64,000 nt of DNA from Hyphomonadaceae bacterium (GTDB taxonomy: Bacteria > Pseudomonadota > Alphaproteobacteria > Caulobacterales > Aquidulcibacteraceae). Positions 1-10,211 of the stretch are shown here, piece by piece. The notes under the pieces were generated by a model. That model saw only the letters and a list, made by a program, of their open reading frames with translations, was not told the origin of the DNA and did not search any database. Numbering within the stretch: the first letter of the stretch is position 1; each line of letters starts with the position of its first letter. A program made the translations under genes and the position numbers. The stretch is taken from the NCBI GenBank assembly GCA_019636095.1, contig JAHBYF010000002.1, positions 186,001 through 250,000 on the forward strand. Direction: 5' to 3'.

Positions 1-117
1 GTCCCCAAAGGCGCACGTTTCACAGCGACAAGCGGGGCGTGACGTCACGCGGGGCCGCCCGCGTCGCTGCAGCGGAGAGTTCCGGTTCGACGGCTGGACC
101 CGGCCAGGCGAACGAGC

Positions 118-302
118 GACGTGCGGCGGCAGGTCTCCTGACTTGCGGCTCAAGCGCGTTTCCGCCGCCTTCCCAGGGCCGTTTCGGTCCCAGTGGCATG
201 TTGGCGGGAACGCTCGCCGCTTACAGTTGCGGGCACAGCTGCGGACTGAAGGTTGGAAACCTCGCACCGCATTCCCATTTCGCGTCCTCGTCGGACGACC
301 GT
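118..302 (-). ncRNA. Cobalamin (B12) riboswitch
   Basis: On the minus strand, positions 143 to 128 read AGTCAGGAGACCTGCC, a classical B12 box. Upstream of it in the same reading are a GAAATGGGAATGCGGTGC segment (about 282-265), a GCCCGCAACTGTAAGCGG segment (about 237-220) and CATGCCACTGGG (about 200-188). These appear in the order expected for the AdoCbl riboswitch core. The RNA would be transcribed leftward, so the controlled gene lies outside the left edge; typical targets are B12 uptake receptors, cobalamin biosynthesis or B12-independent isozymes. The ends are approximate. Confidence 0.93.
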
Positions 303-353
303 CGCGGAATGACCATTAGCCGCGTCAGATCGGCTTTCCAAGGCTTTGCGGGC

Positions 354-381
354 TTGACGTTCGCGCAAGTGCGGCTAAAGA
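354..381 (+). promoter_or_regulatory. Putative tuf promoter
   Basis: TTGACG at 354-359 is followed after 16 bases by TAAAGA at 376-381. In the Caulobacter format this is TTGACGT-N13-GCTAAAGA, matching six of the eight positions of GCTANAWC. It sits about 80 bases before the tuf start. Sequence match only. Confidence 0.5.
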
Positions 382-459
382 CCCGCACCTTACGCGCGCT
401 TCGGCTTGGCCTCGGCGCCGACGATCTATTTTAGACGCCCGGAGAGACAGGACCTCAAG

Positions 460-1650
<1,191 letters not shown>

Positions 1651-1676
1651 CCTTCGTTTCGAACGAAAGAAACGGG

Positions 1677-1708
1677 CCCCGGAGAGCAATCTCCGGGGTT
1701 TTTCTTTT
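1677..1708 (+). terminator. Rho-independent terminator of tuf
   Basis: A perfect 9-bp stem, CCCCGGAGA (1677-1685) with TCTCCGGGG (1690-1698), has a GCAA tetraloop and is followed by TTTTTCTTTT. It starts 27 bases after the tuf stop codon and separates tuf from the next gene. Confidence 0.95.
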
Positions 1709-1820
1709 GTGTTTTTGACGAGCGAATTGAGTGGGTTAACCTAGCGGCGCATCCAAAGGGACCAGGGCGCGCATCTTTACGAGCGAGTAGACGCCCTGAT
1801 CCGGCGCGAGGGAGACGTGG

Positions 1821-2819
1821 ATGGAACGGTTCGTGTTCGTATTGGCGATTACGGTTGCCATTATTTTTGGCGTCGGCGCCATGGTTGGCGGTCCGCACTT
1901 CGGATTTCACGGCGACTGGCATGGTGATGGCGGTGGTGATGCGCCTGTAGTTGCCGTCAGTTCCGGCACAATGGCTGCCGAGACGTTCGCCGGGACCGAG
2001 CTGCGAATCCGGCATGCGGCCGCAATCGTAACCATCACACCGGAAGATCGGACCGATTATTCAGTCGAGATCGATAATTCGCCTGGCCAATTGCCAATGC
2101 CGACCGTGGTCGCTGACGACGGACAAGTGACGATTGATGGCCAATTGCGCGGTCGTGTTCGTGGATGTGACAGCGACGGCGGCGCTTTGGTGCGCGGCTA
2201 TGGGGACGGGGATTTCGAGGCCAGCGAATTGCCGCATATCACCATCCACGCCCCGCGCACCCTGCGGGTTGACCGGTCGGGCGCAGGCGCGACCGACATT
2301 GGCGCAAGCCAAGCCCTCAACCTCGACGTCCGTGGCTGCAGCACGACCAGCGTTGGCGATGTAGCCGGTGACTTGGCTCTTGATGTTTCTGGTTCCGGCG
2401 GTGTTAACGCGGGCGCCGCCCAAAGCCTGACAGCGGACATTCGTGGCTCGGCCGACGTTGTGGTAGGCGCCGTCGCCAACGGCGCGTCGCTGGACATCTC
2501 TGGCTCCGGCTCCGTGAAGATTGCCTCGTTGCAAGGCGATCTGACCTCGGACGAGCGAGGTTCGGGCAGCGTCAGTGTCGATGCTGGGGCGATAACCGCA
2601 GCAAATATCGACCTTTCAGGCTCGGGCGATGTCACGATTGGCGCGACCGTCCAGGATCTCGACGTTACCATTCGTGGGTCGGGCGGGGTCGCGGTGACCG
2701 CGGCAGTCGTCAATATCGACGCTGATATTACAGGTTCGGGCAGTGTGAGCGCCGCCTCGGCGACCGGCCACATTCACCAGGAAGTGCGCGGCTCTGGCGA
2801 GGTATCCATCGGCCAATGA
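1821..2819 (+). CDS. GIN-domain (DUF2807) beta-helix protein
   Basis: This is a 332-residue protein with an N-terminal hydrophobic segment (about residues 4-22) that looks like a signal anchor or signal peptide. A His/Gly-rich linker (HGDWHGDGGGD) follows. From about residue 50 to the end, short units carrying GSG, RGS or SGSG turns recur about every 20 residues, as in the putative auto-transporter adhesin head GIN domain, which folds as a beta-helix. It is probably exported to the envelope or periplasm; the exact role is unknown. Position is odd: it sits between tuf and rpsJ, where most alphaproteobacteria have no gene. AGGGAGA precedes the ATG. Family assignment is from the repeat pattern. 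Confidence 0.85.
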   Translation: MERFVFVLAITVAIIFGVGAMVGGPHFGFHGDWHGDGGGDAPVVAVSSGTMAAETFAGTELRIRHAAAIVTITPEDRTDYSVEIDNSPGQLPMPTVVADDGQVTIDGQLRGRVRGCDSDGGALVRGYGDGDFEASELPHITIHAPRTLRVDRSGAGATDIGASQALNLDVRGCSTTSVGDVAGDLALDVSGSGGVNAGAAQSLTADIRGSADVVVGAVANGASLDISGSGSVKIASLQGDLTSDERGSGSVSVDAGAITAANIDLSGSGDVTIGATVQDLDVTIRGSGGVAVTAAVVNIDADITGSGSVSAASATGHIHQEVRGSGEVSIGQ

Positions 2820-2838
2820 CAGCCGCGCAAAACGCGGC

Positions 2839-2865
2839 TTGACGCCCCGATTTCCCGTCTATAGG
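2839..2865 (+). promoter_or_regulatory. Putative S10 operon promoter
   Basis: TTGACG (2839-2844) and TATAGG (2860-2865) are separated by 15 bases. Written as TTGACGC-N12-TCTATAGG it resembles the Caulobacter housekeeping promoter. It lies immediately after the GIN gene and is the best candidate to drive rpsJ and the downstream ribosomal genes. Confidence 0.45.
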
Positions 2866-3021
2866 ACACCGCCCTTCGAACCGGCTGTAAGCTTTTGCTT
2901 AGACGCGGTTCGCAAGCTACGCGGCAGCTTCCCAGAGCGTCCCAGGCGGACAAAGCGGGTTGAGCACACGGGGTCGAAGGCCCCGTAAAGCCAGCGTTTT
3001 TTGCGATCCACTCTTTCAAAG

Positions 3022-3047
3022 CGCCGTCCGGTTCGGGCGGCGTTTTT
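3022..3047 (+). terminator. Terminator or attenuator in the S10 leader
   Basis: CGCCGTCC (3022-3029) pairs with GGGCGGCG (3035-3042), including one G-T pair, around a GGTTC loop, followed by TTTTTC. It could end transcripts from the GIN gene. If the promoter at 2839-2865 is used, it lies inside the rpsJ leader and would act as an attenuator. Confidence 0.6.
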
Positions 3048-3137
3048 CTCGTCGGCGGGCCTTGAGGAGGCGCGTCGCCGAATTTTGCGTTCAGCGATGC
3101 AAGTCGCTGCGTTGGTGAATTTGGGAAGATTTTTGCG

Positions 3138-3452
3138 ATGATGCAGCAAAATATCCGGATCAGGCTCAAAGCCTTCGATCACCGCACGCTTGACCTGTCG
3201 GCGAAGGAAATCGTGTCGACGGCAAAGCGCACGGGCGCGACGGTGATCGGCCCTGTGCCGCTGCCGACCCGCACCGAGAAGTTCACGGTCAACCGTTCGC
3301 CGCACGTCGACAAGAAGAGCCGCGAGCAATTTGAAATCCGCACGTTCAAGCGCGTGCTCGATATCGTTCAACCGACGCCGCAAACGGTCGATGCGCTGAT
3401 GAAGCTCGATCTGTCCGCCGGCGTCGATGTTCAAATCCAAGTGCTGGGTTGA
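3138..3452 (+). CDS. rpsJ: 30S ribosomal protein S10
   Basis: S10 is a small-subunit head protein that also acts as NusE in transcription antitermination. The 104-residue product shows the typical N-terminal [11 protein letters not shown] and central GPVPLPTR and [19 protein letters not shown] blocks. Two adjacent ATG codons (3138 and 3141) are possible starts; GGAAG lies 9 bases before the first. It is the first gene of the S10 operon and is followed within 5 bases by rplC. Confidence 0.98.
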   Translation: MMQQNIRIRLKAFDHRTLDLSAKEIVSTAKRTGATVIGPVPLPTRTEKFTVNRSPHVDKKSREQFEIRTFKRVLDIVQPTPQTVDALMKLDLSAGVDVQIQVLG

Positions 3453-3457
3453 TAGCG

Positions 3458-4267
3458 ATGGCCAAAGAAGCTTCCCGTCGCACTGGCGTGATTGCACGCA
3501 AAGTCGGCATGATGCGCGTGTTCGATACCGACAACGCGCACGTTCCGGTCACCGTGCTCGATCTCGCCGGTTGCCAAGTTGTCGGCCGCCGGACGGTCAA
3601 TGCGGAAGAGTATAAGAACTCTGCCGGCGAGGCCGTTGCGTTGAAGCCGAAGAAGTCACGCAAGAACGAGAAGGGCAGTGCGCCAGCTCGTGAAGCGAAG
3701 GGCGATGGCTACAATGCCGTGCAGCTCGCCGCTGGCGCGACGAAGGCCAAGAACAAGACCGCCGCTGAGCGCGGACAGTTCGCACGCGCCAAGGTCGAGC
3801 CGAAGGCGGTCGTGCGTGAGTTTCGCGTCTCGGAAGACAACCTGTTGCCGGTTGGCGCGTTGATCTCGGCTGAGCATTTCGTGCCGGGCCAAAAGGTTGA
3901 TGTCGCCGGGATCAGCATCGGTAAGGGTTTTGCCGGCGCGATGAAGCGTTGGAACTTCGGCGGCCTGCGCGCCACGCACGGCGTCTCGGTTTCGCACCGT
4001 TCGCACGGTTCGACCGGTCAGCGCCAGGATCCCGGCAAGGTCTTCAAAGGCAAGAAGATGGCCGGCCACCTCGGCGACGAGCGCGTCTCTGTTCAAAATC
4101 TGCAAATCGTCCGCGTCGATGCCGATCGCGGACTTTTGTTTGTCCGTGGCGCAGTGCCCGGCGCCGAAGGCGGCTGGGTGGAAGTGCGCGATGCAGCCAA
4201 GACGGCGCTCCCGAAGGAAGCGCCGAAGCCAGCTGGCATCCGCCAAGCGCAAGCCGCGGCTGAGTGA
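3458..4267 (+). CDS. rplC: 50S ribosomal protein L3
   Basis: L3 is an early-assembly protein near the peptidyl-transferase centre. The 269-residue product contains [13 protein letters not shown] at the N terminus and the conserved [18 protein letters not shown] loop that reaches into the 23S core. It is longer than the usual 205-240 residues: an insert near residues 60-100 is Lys/Ala-rich, and the C-terminal tail ([18 protein letters not shown]) is extended. The ATG at 3458 is preferred over an in-frame TTG 9 bases earlier. The next gene follows after 8 bases. Confidence 0.98.
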   Translation: MAKEASRRTGVIARKVGMMRVFDTDNAHVPVTVLDLAGCQVVGRRTVNAEEYKNSAGEAVALKPKKSRKNEKGSAPAREAKGDGYNAVQLAAGATKAKNKTAAERGQFARAKVEPKAVVREFRVSEDNLLPVGALISAEHFVPGQKVDVAGISIGKGFAGAMKRWNFGGLRATHGVSVSHRSHGSTGQRQDPGKVFKGKKMAGHLGDERVSVQNLQIVRVDADRGLLFVRGAVPGAEGGWVEVRDAAKTALPKEAPKPAGIRQAQAAAE

Positions 4268-4275
4268 GGGCGGAC

Positions 4276-4971
4276 ATGAAACTCGACGTTCAAACTCTCG
4301 ATGGCAAGAAGGGCGGCTCTGTCGATCTCGACGAGACGATCTTCGGCATCAAGGAAGTCCGCGCCGACATCCTGCAGCGCATGGTGAAGTACCAGCTCGC
4401 CAAGCGCCGCGCCGGCACCCACAAGACCCAATCACGTGGCGAAGTCTCGCGCTCGCACTCAAAGCTTTACAAGCAGAAGGGCACAGGCCAAGCGCGTCAC
4501 GGCGCGGCGAACGCCCCGATCTTCCGTGGCGGTGGTCATGCGCACAACCGCTTGCCGCGCGATTACTCGCACGACCTGACCAAGAAGTTCCGCGCACTGG
4601 CTCTGCGTCACGCGCTCTCGGCCAAGGCCAATGCTGGCGATATCATCGTCATCGATGCGCTGACCGTGAAAGACGGCAAGACCTCGGCTCTGAAGAAGTC
4701 GCTGACCAACTTGAAGCTTGAGAAAGCCCTCTTCATTGCGGGCGCTGCGGTCGATGCTGGTGTGGCGCGCGCCGCGCGCAACATTCCCTATGTCGACGTG
4801 CTGCCAAACGCGGGCCTCAATGTTTACGACATCCTGCGCGCCGAGAAGTTGGTGCTGACGCAAGACGCCGTGAACGCTATCCACGACCGCTTCAAGGGCA
4901 AGACCGGCGAAGCCAAGGCCGCGCCGAAAAAGCGCGCCGCTAAGAAGACTGCAGAAGGGGCCGCGGCATGA
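4276..4971 (+). CDS. rplD: 50S ribosomal protein L4
   Basis: L4 lines the exit tunnel of the large subunit and in some bacteria represses the S10 operon. The 231-residue protein has the [20 protein letters not shown] and [19 protein letters not shown] tunnel-loop region at about residues 40-90. The last 20 residues are a Lys/Ala-rich tail. The ATG at 4276, preceded by GAGGGCGGAC, gives the expected [10 protein letters not shown] start. The stop codon overlaps the rplW start in an ATGA. Confidence 0.98.
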   Translation: MKLDVQTLDGKKGGSVDLDETIFGIKEVRADILQRMVKYQLAKRRAGTHKTQSRGEVSRSHSKLYKQKGTGQARHGAANAPIFRGGGHAHNRLPRDYSHDLTKKFRALALRHALSAKANAGDIIVIDALTVKDGKTSALKKSLTNLKLEKALFIAGAAVDAGVARAARNIPYVDVLPNAGLNVYDILRAEKLVLTQDAVNAIHDRFKGKTGEAKAAPKKRAAKKTAEGAAA

Positions 4972-5264
4972 GCGCGCTCAACAAACATTACGACACCATC
5001 CTCGCGCCGGTGATCACGGAAAAGGCGACGCTGCTTTCCGAGCAGAACAAGGTCGTCTTCCGCGTTCCGCTGTCGGCGACGAAGAAGGACATCAAGGAAG
5101 CTGTTGAAGCTCTTTTCAAAGTCAAAGTCGGCGCGGTGAACACCATCGTGCGCAAAGGCAAGACGAAGAACTTCCGCGGCACGCCGGGCAAGCGCTCCGA
5201 CCACAAGAACGCGGTCGTGACCCTGCTCGACGGTTACTCAATCGACGTGACGACGGGGCTCTGA
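4968..5264 (+). CDS. rplW: 50S ribosomal protein L23
   Basis: L23 surrounds the tunnel exit and is a docking site for trigger factor and SRP. The 98-residue product has the family signatures [11 protein letters not shown] near the N terminus and [15 protein letters not shown] in the second half. It overlaps rplD by four bases, so translation is probably coupled; rplB begins 1 base after its stop. Confidence 0.98.
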   Translation: MSALNKHYDTILAPVITEKATLLSEQNKVVFRVPLSATKKDIKEAVEALFKVKVGAVNTIVRKGKTKNFRGTPGKRSDHKNAVVTLLDGYSIDVTTGL

Positions 5265-5265
5265 G

Positions 5266-6102
5266 ATGGCGCTCAAGACATTCCGCCCGACCTCGCCTGG
5301 TCGCCGCCAACTCGTGATCGTTGATCGCGCTGAGCTGCACAAAGGCAAACCGGTCAAGGCGCTCACCGAAGGCCTGACGAAGACGGGCGGCCGTAACAAC
5401 GCTGGCCGCGTGACGGCGTTCCGCACCGGCGGTGGGCACAAGCGCACCTACCGCAAAATTGACTTCAAGCGCCGCAAGTGGGGCGTCGAAGCGAAGGTCG
5501 AACGTCTCGAGTACGATCCGAACCGCACCGCTTGGATCGCGCTGATCAAGTACACGGATGGCGAACAGGCCTACATCATCGCGCCGCAACGCTTGAAGGT
5601 TGGCGATGCGATCATCGCCAACGAGCGCGTCGACGTGAAGCCGGGCAACGCTATGCCGCTGAAGTCGATCCCGGTCGGCACAATCGTACACAACATCGAG
5701 TTGAAGCCGCTGAAGGGTGCGCAAATGGCGCGTTCAGCCGGCACCTACGCGCAGGTCGTCGGCCGCGACGCTGGTTACGCTCAGTTGCGCTTGGCTTCGG
5801 GCGAAGTGCGTATGGTTCAAGACATCTGCATGGCCACGGTCGGCGCGGTGTCGAACCCCGACAACATGAACGAAGTTTGGGGCAAGGCGGGACGCACGAA
5901 GTGGTTGGGCCGCAAGCCGTCGGTTCGTGGTGTCGCGATGAACCCGGTCGATCACCCCCACGGCGGTGGTGAAGGCAAGACCTCCGGCGGCCGTCACCCG
6001 GTCACGCCTTGGGGCAAGAAAACCCGCGGTCCGAAGACCCGCAAAACCAAGCCGACGGATCGCCTGATCATCCGTCGTCGTCACTCGAAGAAAGTGAGCT
6101 AA
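5266..6102 (+). CDS. rplB: 50S ribosomal protein L2
   Basis: L2 is a core large-subunit protein needed for subunit association and peptidyl transfer. The 278-residue length is standard. Signatures are the N-terminal TSPGRRQLV, the RNA-binding centre and the C-terminal [19 protein letters not shown] block containing the conserved histidine. It is followed by rpsS after 5 bases. Confidence 0.99.
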   Translation: MALKTFRPTSPGRRQLVIVDRAELHKGKPVKALTEGLTKTGGRNNAGRVTAFRTGGGHKRTYRKIDFKRRKWGVEAKVERLEYDPNRTAWIALIKYTDGEQAYIIAPQRLKVGDAIIANERVDVKPGNAMPLKSIPVGTIVHNIELKPLKGAQMARSAGTYAQVVGRDAGYAQLRLASGEVRMVQDICMATVGAVSNPDNMNEVWGKAGRTKWLGRKPSVRGVAMNPVDHPHGGGEGKTSGGRHPVTPWGKKTRGPKTRKTKPTDRLIIRRRHSKKVS

Positions 6103-6107
6103 TCCAG

Positions 6108-6386
6108 ATGCCGCGTTCTGTTTGGAAAGGCCCGTTCGTCGACGGTTATCTGCTGCAAAAGGCCGAGAAGGCTGCCGGCAGCGGCCGTCGTGAGCAGATC
6201 AAAACCTGGTCGCGCCGCTCCACCATCATGCCGCAATTTGTCGGCCTCACCTTCCAAGTTCACAACGGCAAACAGTTCACGCCGGTGCTCGTGAGCGAGG
6301 ACATGGTCGGCCACAAGCTCGGCGAGTTCGCGCCGACGCGAAACTATTTCGGCCACGGCGCCGATAAGAAGGCCAAGAGGAAGTAA
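6108..6386 (+). CDS. rpsS: 30S ribosomal protein S19
   Basis: S19 sits in the head of the small subunit near the decoding site. The 92-residue product starts [16 protein letters not shown] and carries [19 protein letters not shown] and [21 protein letters not shown] blocks. An in-frame longer reading begins inside rplB, but the ATG at 6108 gives the family start. rplV follows after 3 bases. Confidence 0.98.
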   Translation: MPRSVWKGPFVDGYLLQKAEKAAGSGRREQIKTWSRRSTIMPQFVGLTFQVHNGKQFTPVLVSEDMVGHKLGEFAPTRNYFGHGADKKAKRK

Positions 6387-6389
6387 GCC

Positions 6390-6815
6390 ATGATGGTCGC
6401 GAAAGAAAAACAGCGCGCACCGGACGGCAAGAATCGCCGCCGCGAAGCTTCGAACGAAGCCAAAGCGATCCTGCGCACCCTCCGTATCAGCCCACAAAAG
6501 CTGAATCTGGTGGCGCAGTCGATCCGCGGTTTGTCGGCTGAGAAGGCCGTAAACGAACTTCGTTTCAGCCAAAAGCGCATCGCCAAGGATGTGCTGAAGT
6601 GCCTGAAGTCGGCGATCGATAACGCGGAAAACAATCACAGCCTCGATGTCGACAGCCTCGTCGTCGCGCAAGCGCACGTCGGCAAGAACATCACCATGAA
6701 GCGCATGCACACGCGCGCTCGTGGCCGCGGCGTCCGCATCGAAAAAATGTTCTCTCAACTCACCATCGTGCTGCGCGATACCTCAAAGCAGCCCGAAAAA
6801 GCTGAGGCCGCCTAA
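6390..6815 (+). CDS. rplV: 50S ribosomal protein L22
   Basis: L22 extends a beta-hairpin along the exit tunnel. The 141-residue protein contains [20 protein letters not shown] and the tunnel-hairpin region with [12 protein letters not shown] near residues 105-120. It has about 20 extra basic residues at the N terminus compared with short family members. Its TAA shares one base with the rpsC ATG. Confidence 0.98.
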   Translation: MMVAKEKQRAPDGKNRRREASNEAKAILRTLRISPQKLNLVAQSIRGLSAEKAVNELRFSQKRIAKDVLKCLKSAIDNAENNHSLDVDSLVVAQAHVGKNITMKRMHTRARGRGVRIEKMFSQLTIVLRDTSKQPEKAEAA

Positions 6816-7624
6816 TGGGTCAGAAAGTCAATCCGATCGGTCTGCGCCTGGGCGTGAACCGCACGTGGGATTCGCGTTGGTACGCCAACACGAAGGACTA
6901 CGCGCGTCTGCTCCACGAAGACATCAAGATCCGCGCGTTTCTGCGTGACAAGCTGGCCGCTGCCGGCATCTCCAAGATCATTATCGAGCGTCCGCTGAAG
7001 AAGTGCCGCGTTACGGTTCACACCGCAAAGCCCGGCGTTGTCATCGGCAAGAAGGGCGCTGACATCGAAAAGCTCCGCAAGGAGCTCAGCAAGATGGCGC
7101 CGGGCGCCGAGGTTCACCTGAACCTCGTCGAAGTCCGCAAGCCGGAAACCGACGCCATGCTGGTCGCCGAAGGCGTTGCCCAGCAGCTCGAGCGCCGGGT
7201 TGCGTTCCGCCGCGCCATGAAGCGTGCGATGCAGTCAGCGATGCGTCTTGGCGCGCAAGGCATCCGCATCAACGTGTCGGGCCGTCTTGGCGGGGCGGAG
7301 ATCGCGCGTATGGAATGGTATCGCGAAGGCCGCGTGCCGCTGCATACGCTGCGCGCTGATGTCGATTACGGCTTCACCGAGGCCGACACCGCGTACGGCA
7401 AGATCGGCGTGAAAGTCTGGATCTTCAAAGGCGAGATCCTCGAGCACGATCCGATGGCTCAAGATAAGCGCTCGCTCGAAACTGGCGAAAGCCGCGAACG
7501 TCGCGACCGCGATGACCGAGGCCCACGTGGGACGCGCGAAGATCGTCCGACCGGCGATCGTCCGCGTCGTGGCCGCCGCCCGCCGCGCGGTGGCGAAGAC
7601 GCCGGTTCGGATTCGGAAGGCTAA
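6815..7624 (+). CDS. rpsC: 30S ribosomal protein S3
   Basis: S3 forms part of the mRNA entry channel with helicase activity. The 269-residue protein has the start [20 protein letters not shown], a KH domain with [13 protein letters not shown] near residue 70, and the C-terminal domain with [18 protein letters not shown]. The last 45 or so residues are a disordered, charged extension rich in Arg, Asp and Gly that exceeds the usual family length. It overlaps rplV by 1 base. Confidence 0.98.
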   Translation: MGQKVNPIGLRLGVNRTWDSRWYANTKDYARLLHEDIKIRAFLRDKLAAAGISKIIIERPLKKCRVTVHTAKPGVVIGKKGADIEKLRKELSKMAPGAEVHLNLVEVRKPETDAMLVAEGVAQQLERRVAFRRAMKRAMQSAMRLGAQGIRINVSGRLGGAEIARMEWYREGRVPLHTLRADVDYGFTEADTAYGKIGVKVWIFKGEILEHDPMAQDKRSLETGESRERRDRDDRGPRGTREDRPTGDRPRRGRRPPRGGEDAGSDSEG

Positions 7625-7630
7625 CCCGCT

Positions 7631-8047
7631 ATGATGCAGCCTAAGAAAACCAAGTTCCGCCGCGCCTTCAAAGGCCGGATCAAAGGGAACACCAAGGGCG
7701 GCAGTGCTCTTAACTTCGGCCAATTTGGCCTGAAGGCGCTGGAGCCGAACCGCGTCAACGCACGTGAGATCGAAGCGGCGCGCCGCGCGATCACGCGTGA
7801 GATGAAGCGCCAAGGCCGCGTGTGGATCCGCATCTTCCCAGACGTGCCGGTTTCGAAGAAGCCGATCGAAGTCCGCATGGGTAAGGGCAAGGGCGCGCCG
7901 GAATTCTGGGCTGCCCGCGTGGCGCCCGGCCGGATCATGTTCGAGATCGACGGCGTGCCGGAAGCAGTTGCGCGTGAATCGCTGCGCCTCGGCGCCGCGA
8001 AACTGTCGGTTCGCACCAAGATCATTTCGCGGATTGAGGGGCTCTAA
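7631..8047 (+). CDS. rplP: 50S ribosomal protein L16
   Basis: L16 helps position the A-site tRNA on the large subunit. The 138-residue product has the family signatures [18 protein letters not shown] at the start and [19 protein letters not shown] near residues 80-100. Two consecutive ATG codons are possible starts at 7631 and 7634. It lies 6 bases after rpsC and 3 before rpmC. Confidence 0.98.
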   Translation: MMQPKKTKFRRAFKGRIKGNTKGGSALNFGQFGLKALEPNRVNAREIEAARRAITREMKRQGRVWIRIFPDVPVSKKPIEVRMGKGKGAPEFWAARVAPGRIMFEIDGVPEAVARESLRLGAAKLSVRTKIISRIEGL

Positions 8048-8050
8048 GCC

Positions 8051-8260
8051 ATGGCAAGCCAAGACATCAAATCCGTCCGCGACAAGGACGCCGCCGCTTT
8101 GAAGGACGAGCTCTCTTCGCTGAAGAAGGAGCAGTTCAATCTGCGCTTCCAGCAAGCGACCGGCCAACTCGAAAAGTCATCGCGCATCCGCGAAGTGCGC
8201 CGCGCGATCGCGCGCACCAAGACGGTGCTGCGTGAGAAGTCACCGAAAGCGAAGGTTTAA
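8051..8260 (+). CDS. rpmC: 50S ribosomal protein L29
   Basis: L29 is a small helical-hairpin protein at the tunnel exit. The 69-residue product contains [18 protein letters not shown] followed by [15 protein letters not shown], the two helices typical of the family. It stands in its conserved place between rplP and rpsQ, with 3-base gaps on both sides. Confidence 0.97.
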   Translation: MASQDIKSVRDKDAAALKDELSSLKKEQFNLRFQQATGQLEKSSRIREVRRAIARTKTVLREKSPKAKV

Positions 8261-8263
8261 GCC

Positions 8264-8503
8264 ATGCCACGCCGCGTGATGCAGGGAACGATTGTGAGCG
8301 ACAAGGGCGACAAGACTGTCGTCGTGCAGGTGGAACGCACCTATCTGCACCCGCTCTTGAAGAAGACGGTTCGTCGTTCGGCGAAGTTCCACGCCCATGA
8401 CGAAGCCAACGCCTTCAAGACCGGCGAAAAGGTCGAGATTCAAGAATGTCCGCCGAAATCCAAGCTGAAACGCTGGGAAGTCGTCGGCCGCGTCGGAGCA
8501 TGA
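8264..8503 (+). CDS. rpsQ: 30S ribosomal protein S17
   Basis: S17 is an OB-fold primary binder of 16S rRNA. The 79-residue protein begins [21 protein letters not shown], the family signature, and ends with WEVVGRVG. It is followed by rplN after 4 bases. Confidence 0.98.
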   Translation: MPRRVMQGTIVSDKGDKTVVVQVERTYLHPLLKKTVRRSAKFHAHDEANAFKTGEKVEIQECPPKSKLKRWEVVGRVGA

Positions 8504-8507
8504 TGTC

Positions 8508-8876
8508 ATGATCCAGATGCAAACAAATCTCGACGTCGCCGATAACAGTGGCGCCAAGCGCGTGATGTGCATCAAGGTGCTCGGCGGCTCGAAGCGCCGC
8601 TACGCCACGATTGGCGACACCATTGTCGTGTCGATCAAGGAAGCGATGCCGCGCGGCCGCGTGAAGAAGGGCGATGTCCGTAAGGCGATCGTCGTGCGCG
8701 TCTCGAAGGACATCAAACGCAAGGACGGTTCGACGATCCGTTTCGACTCGAATGCAGCTGTCCTGATCAACAACCAAGGCGAGCCGATCGGCACGCGTAT
8801 CTTCGGACCGGTGCCGCGCGAGCTGCGCGCGAAGAACCAGATGAAGATCATCTCGCTCGCGCCGGAGGTGCTCTAA
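8508..8876 (+). CDS. rplN: 50S ribosomal protein L14
   Basis: L14 lies at the subunit interface and binds the silencing factor RsfS. The 122-residue product starts [20 protein letters not shown] and ends with [10 protein letters not shown], both universal. Its stop shares one base with the rplX start. Confidence 0.99.
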   Translation: MIQMQTNLDVADNSGAKRVMCIKVLGGSKRRYATIGDTIVVSIKEAMPRGRVKKGDVRKAIVVRVSKDIKRKDGSTIRFDSNAAVLINNQGEPIGTRIFGPVPRELRAKNQMKIISLAPEVL

Positions 8877-9196
8877 TGGTTGCTCGCATTAAGAAGGACG
8901 ACACCGTCATCATCATTGCCGGCAAGGACAAGGGCCGTTCGGGCAAGGTCCTCAAGGTGATGCCGAAGGAAGATCGTGTGGTCGTCGAAGGTCTGAATTT
9001 GGTGAAGCGTCACACCGCGCCGAACATGACCCACCCCAACGGCGGCGTGGTGTCAAAGGAAGCGTCGCTGCACATTTCCAACGTTGCTCTGCGCGACCCC
9101 AAGACGGGCAAGCCGACGCGCGTTGGTTTCAAGACGAACGACAAGGGCGTGAAGGTCCGCGTGGCCAAGGGCTCGGGAGTTGAAATCGATGTCTGA
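8876..9196 (+). CDS. rplX: 50S ribosomal protein L24
   Basis: L24 is an assembly initiator protein with a KOW motif, seen here as [20 protein letters not shown] near residue 8. The 106-residue length is normal. The stop codon lies inside the beginning of rplE, overlapping it by eight bases. Confidence 0.98.
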   Translation: MVARIKKDDTVIIIAGKDKGRSGKVLKVMPKEDRVVVEGLNLVKRHTAPNMTHPNGGVVSKEASLHISNVALRDPKTGKPTRVGFKTNDKGVKVRVAKGSGVEIDV

Positions 9197-9842
9197 GTCC
9201 GCCGCCGATAAAGGCGCGAAGGCCAAAGCGGCCGCAGCGGAAAAGAAGGCGAAGGCCGCGGCCGGCGCCTCCAAGCCGCGCGCGCCGAAGCCGGCCGATT
9301 ACACGCCGCGCATGAAAGAGCGCTACGTGAAGTCGATCCGCGCCAAGCTCAAGGAAGAGTTCAAGTACAGCAACGAGATGCAAATCCCGCGTCTCGAGAA
9401 GATCGTGCTGAACATGGGCGTCGGCGAAGCAACCGCCGATTCCAAGAAACTGACCTCAGCGATCGAGGCGCTGACAGCCATTTCCGGCCAAAAGCCGGTG
9501 GCTACGAAGGCGCGCAAGTCGATTGCGGCGTTCAAATTGCGCGAGGGCATGTCGATCGGTGCGAAGGTCACGCTTCGCAAGGATCAGATGTACGAGTTTC
9601 TCGACCGCTTGGTCACAATCGCGCTGCCGCGCGTGAAGGACTTCCGTGGTCTCAATGGCAAGAGCTTCGATGGCCGTGGCAACTACGCCATGGGCATCAA
9701 GGAACACATCGTGTTCCCCGAGATCAATTACGACCAGATCGATCAGATTTGGGGCTTGGATATCGTCGTCTGCACGACCGCGCGCAGCGATGCTGAAGCC
9801 AAAGCTTTGTTGAAAGAGTTCGATTTCCCGTTCCGGAACTGA
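9189..9842 (+). CDS. rplE: 50S ribosomal protein L5
   Basis: L5 binds 5S rRNA and contacts the P-site tRNA. The conserved part begins near residue 38 (YTPRMKERY) and includes [16 protein letters not shown] and the C-terminal [17 protein letters not shown] block. The first 37 or so residues are an Ala/Lys-rich extension absent from most L5 proteins, making 217 residues instead of about 180-185. The ATG at 9189 overlaps rplX by eight bases; a start at the internal ATG before KERYVK would remove the extension, but the coupled position favours the long form. Confidence 0.95.
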   Translation: MSESAADKGAKAKAAAAEKKAKAAAGASKPRAPKPADYTPRMKERYVKSIRAKLKEEFKYSNEMQIPRLEKIVLNMGVGEATADSKKLTSAIEALTAISGQKPVATKARKSIAAFKLREGMSIGAKVTLRKDQMYEFLDRLVTIALPRVKDFRGLNGKSFDGRGNYAMGIKEHIVFPEINYDQIDQIWGLDIVVCTTARSDAEAKALLKEFDFPFRN

Positions 9843-9891
9843 TCACCGCAAGGCGATCCACCCCAGAACGCACCGGGAGAGAGTAGAGAGT

Positions 9892-10197
9892 ATGGCAAAG
9901 ACCAGTTCTATTGAACGCAACAAGAAGCGTGAGCGCCTGGCGAAGCAGTACGCTGCCCGCCGCGCGAAGCTGCGCGCCGCTGCGCTGAACGAAGATCTTC
10001 CGCTGGAAGAACGTTTCGCGGCGCGCTTGAAGCTCGCGCAACTGCCGCGCAACTCGTCGGCGACCCGCATCCGCAATCGTTGCGAGATCACCGGCCGGCC
10101 GCGCGCGTTCTACCGCAAGCTGAAAGTGTCTCGTATTGCACTCCGTGAACTGGCGTCGAATGGCCAGATCCCGGGCATGGTCAAGTCGAGCTGGTAA
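9892..10197 (+). CDS. rpsN: 30S ribosomal protein S14
   Basis: S14 is a head protein of the small subunit. The 101-residue product is the long, zinc-independent form: it has no CxxC pairs and ends with [16 protein letters not shown] residues ([12 protein letters not shown]). GGGAGAGAG lies upstream of the ATG. A 49-base gap separates it from rplE. Confidence 0.98.
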   Translation: MAKTSSIERNKKRERLAKQYAARRAKLRAAALNEDLPLEERFAARLKLAQLPRNSSATRIRNRCEITGRPRAFYRKLKVSRIALRELASNGQIPGMVKSSW

Positions 10198-10211
10198 GGG
10201 AGCGTCGATAG

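Larger units (their letters stand above)
1..459. other. Intergenic region upstream of tuf
   Basis: No protein gene is supported in these 459 bases. They hold the leftward cobalamin riboswitch (about 118-302), a perfect 14-bp palindrome GCGTGACGTCACGC at 37-50 in the expected leader of the riboswitch mRNA, and a rightward promoter candidate for tuf (354-381). A 131-codon open frame across this stretch overlaps the riboswitch and looks non-coding. No fusA gene end is seen upstream of tuf. Confidence 0.75.
2820..3137 (+). other. Leader region upstream of rpsJ
   Basis: These 318 bases hold no gene. A perfect 7-bp hairpin AGCCGCG-CAAAA-CGCGGCT (2821-2839) follows the GIN gene stop but lacks a T-run. 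A promoter candidate (2839-2865) overlaps its right arm. A second hairpin with a T-run lies at 3022-3047. If the promoter is real, the S10 operon mRNA has a leader of roughly 265 nt. Confidence 0.6.

Noticed and set aside
39..434. 131-codon open frame on the plus strand
   Set aside because: It runs antisense across the cobalamin riboswitch, has a GTG start without a ribosome binding site and shows no protein family.
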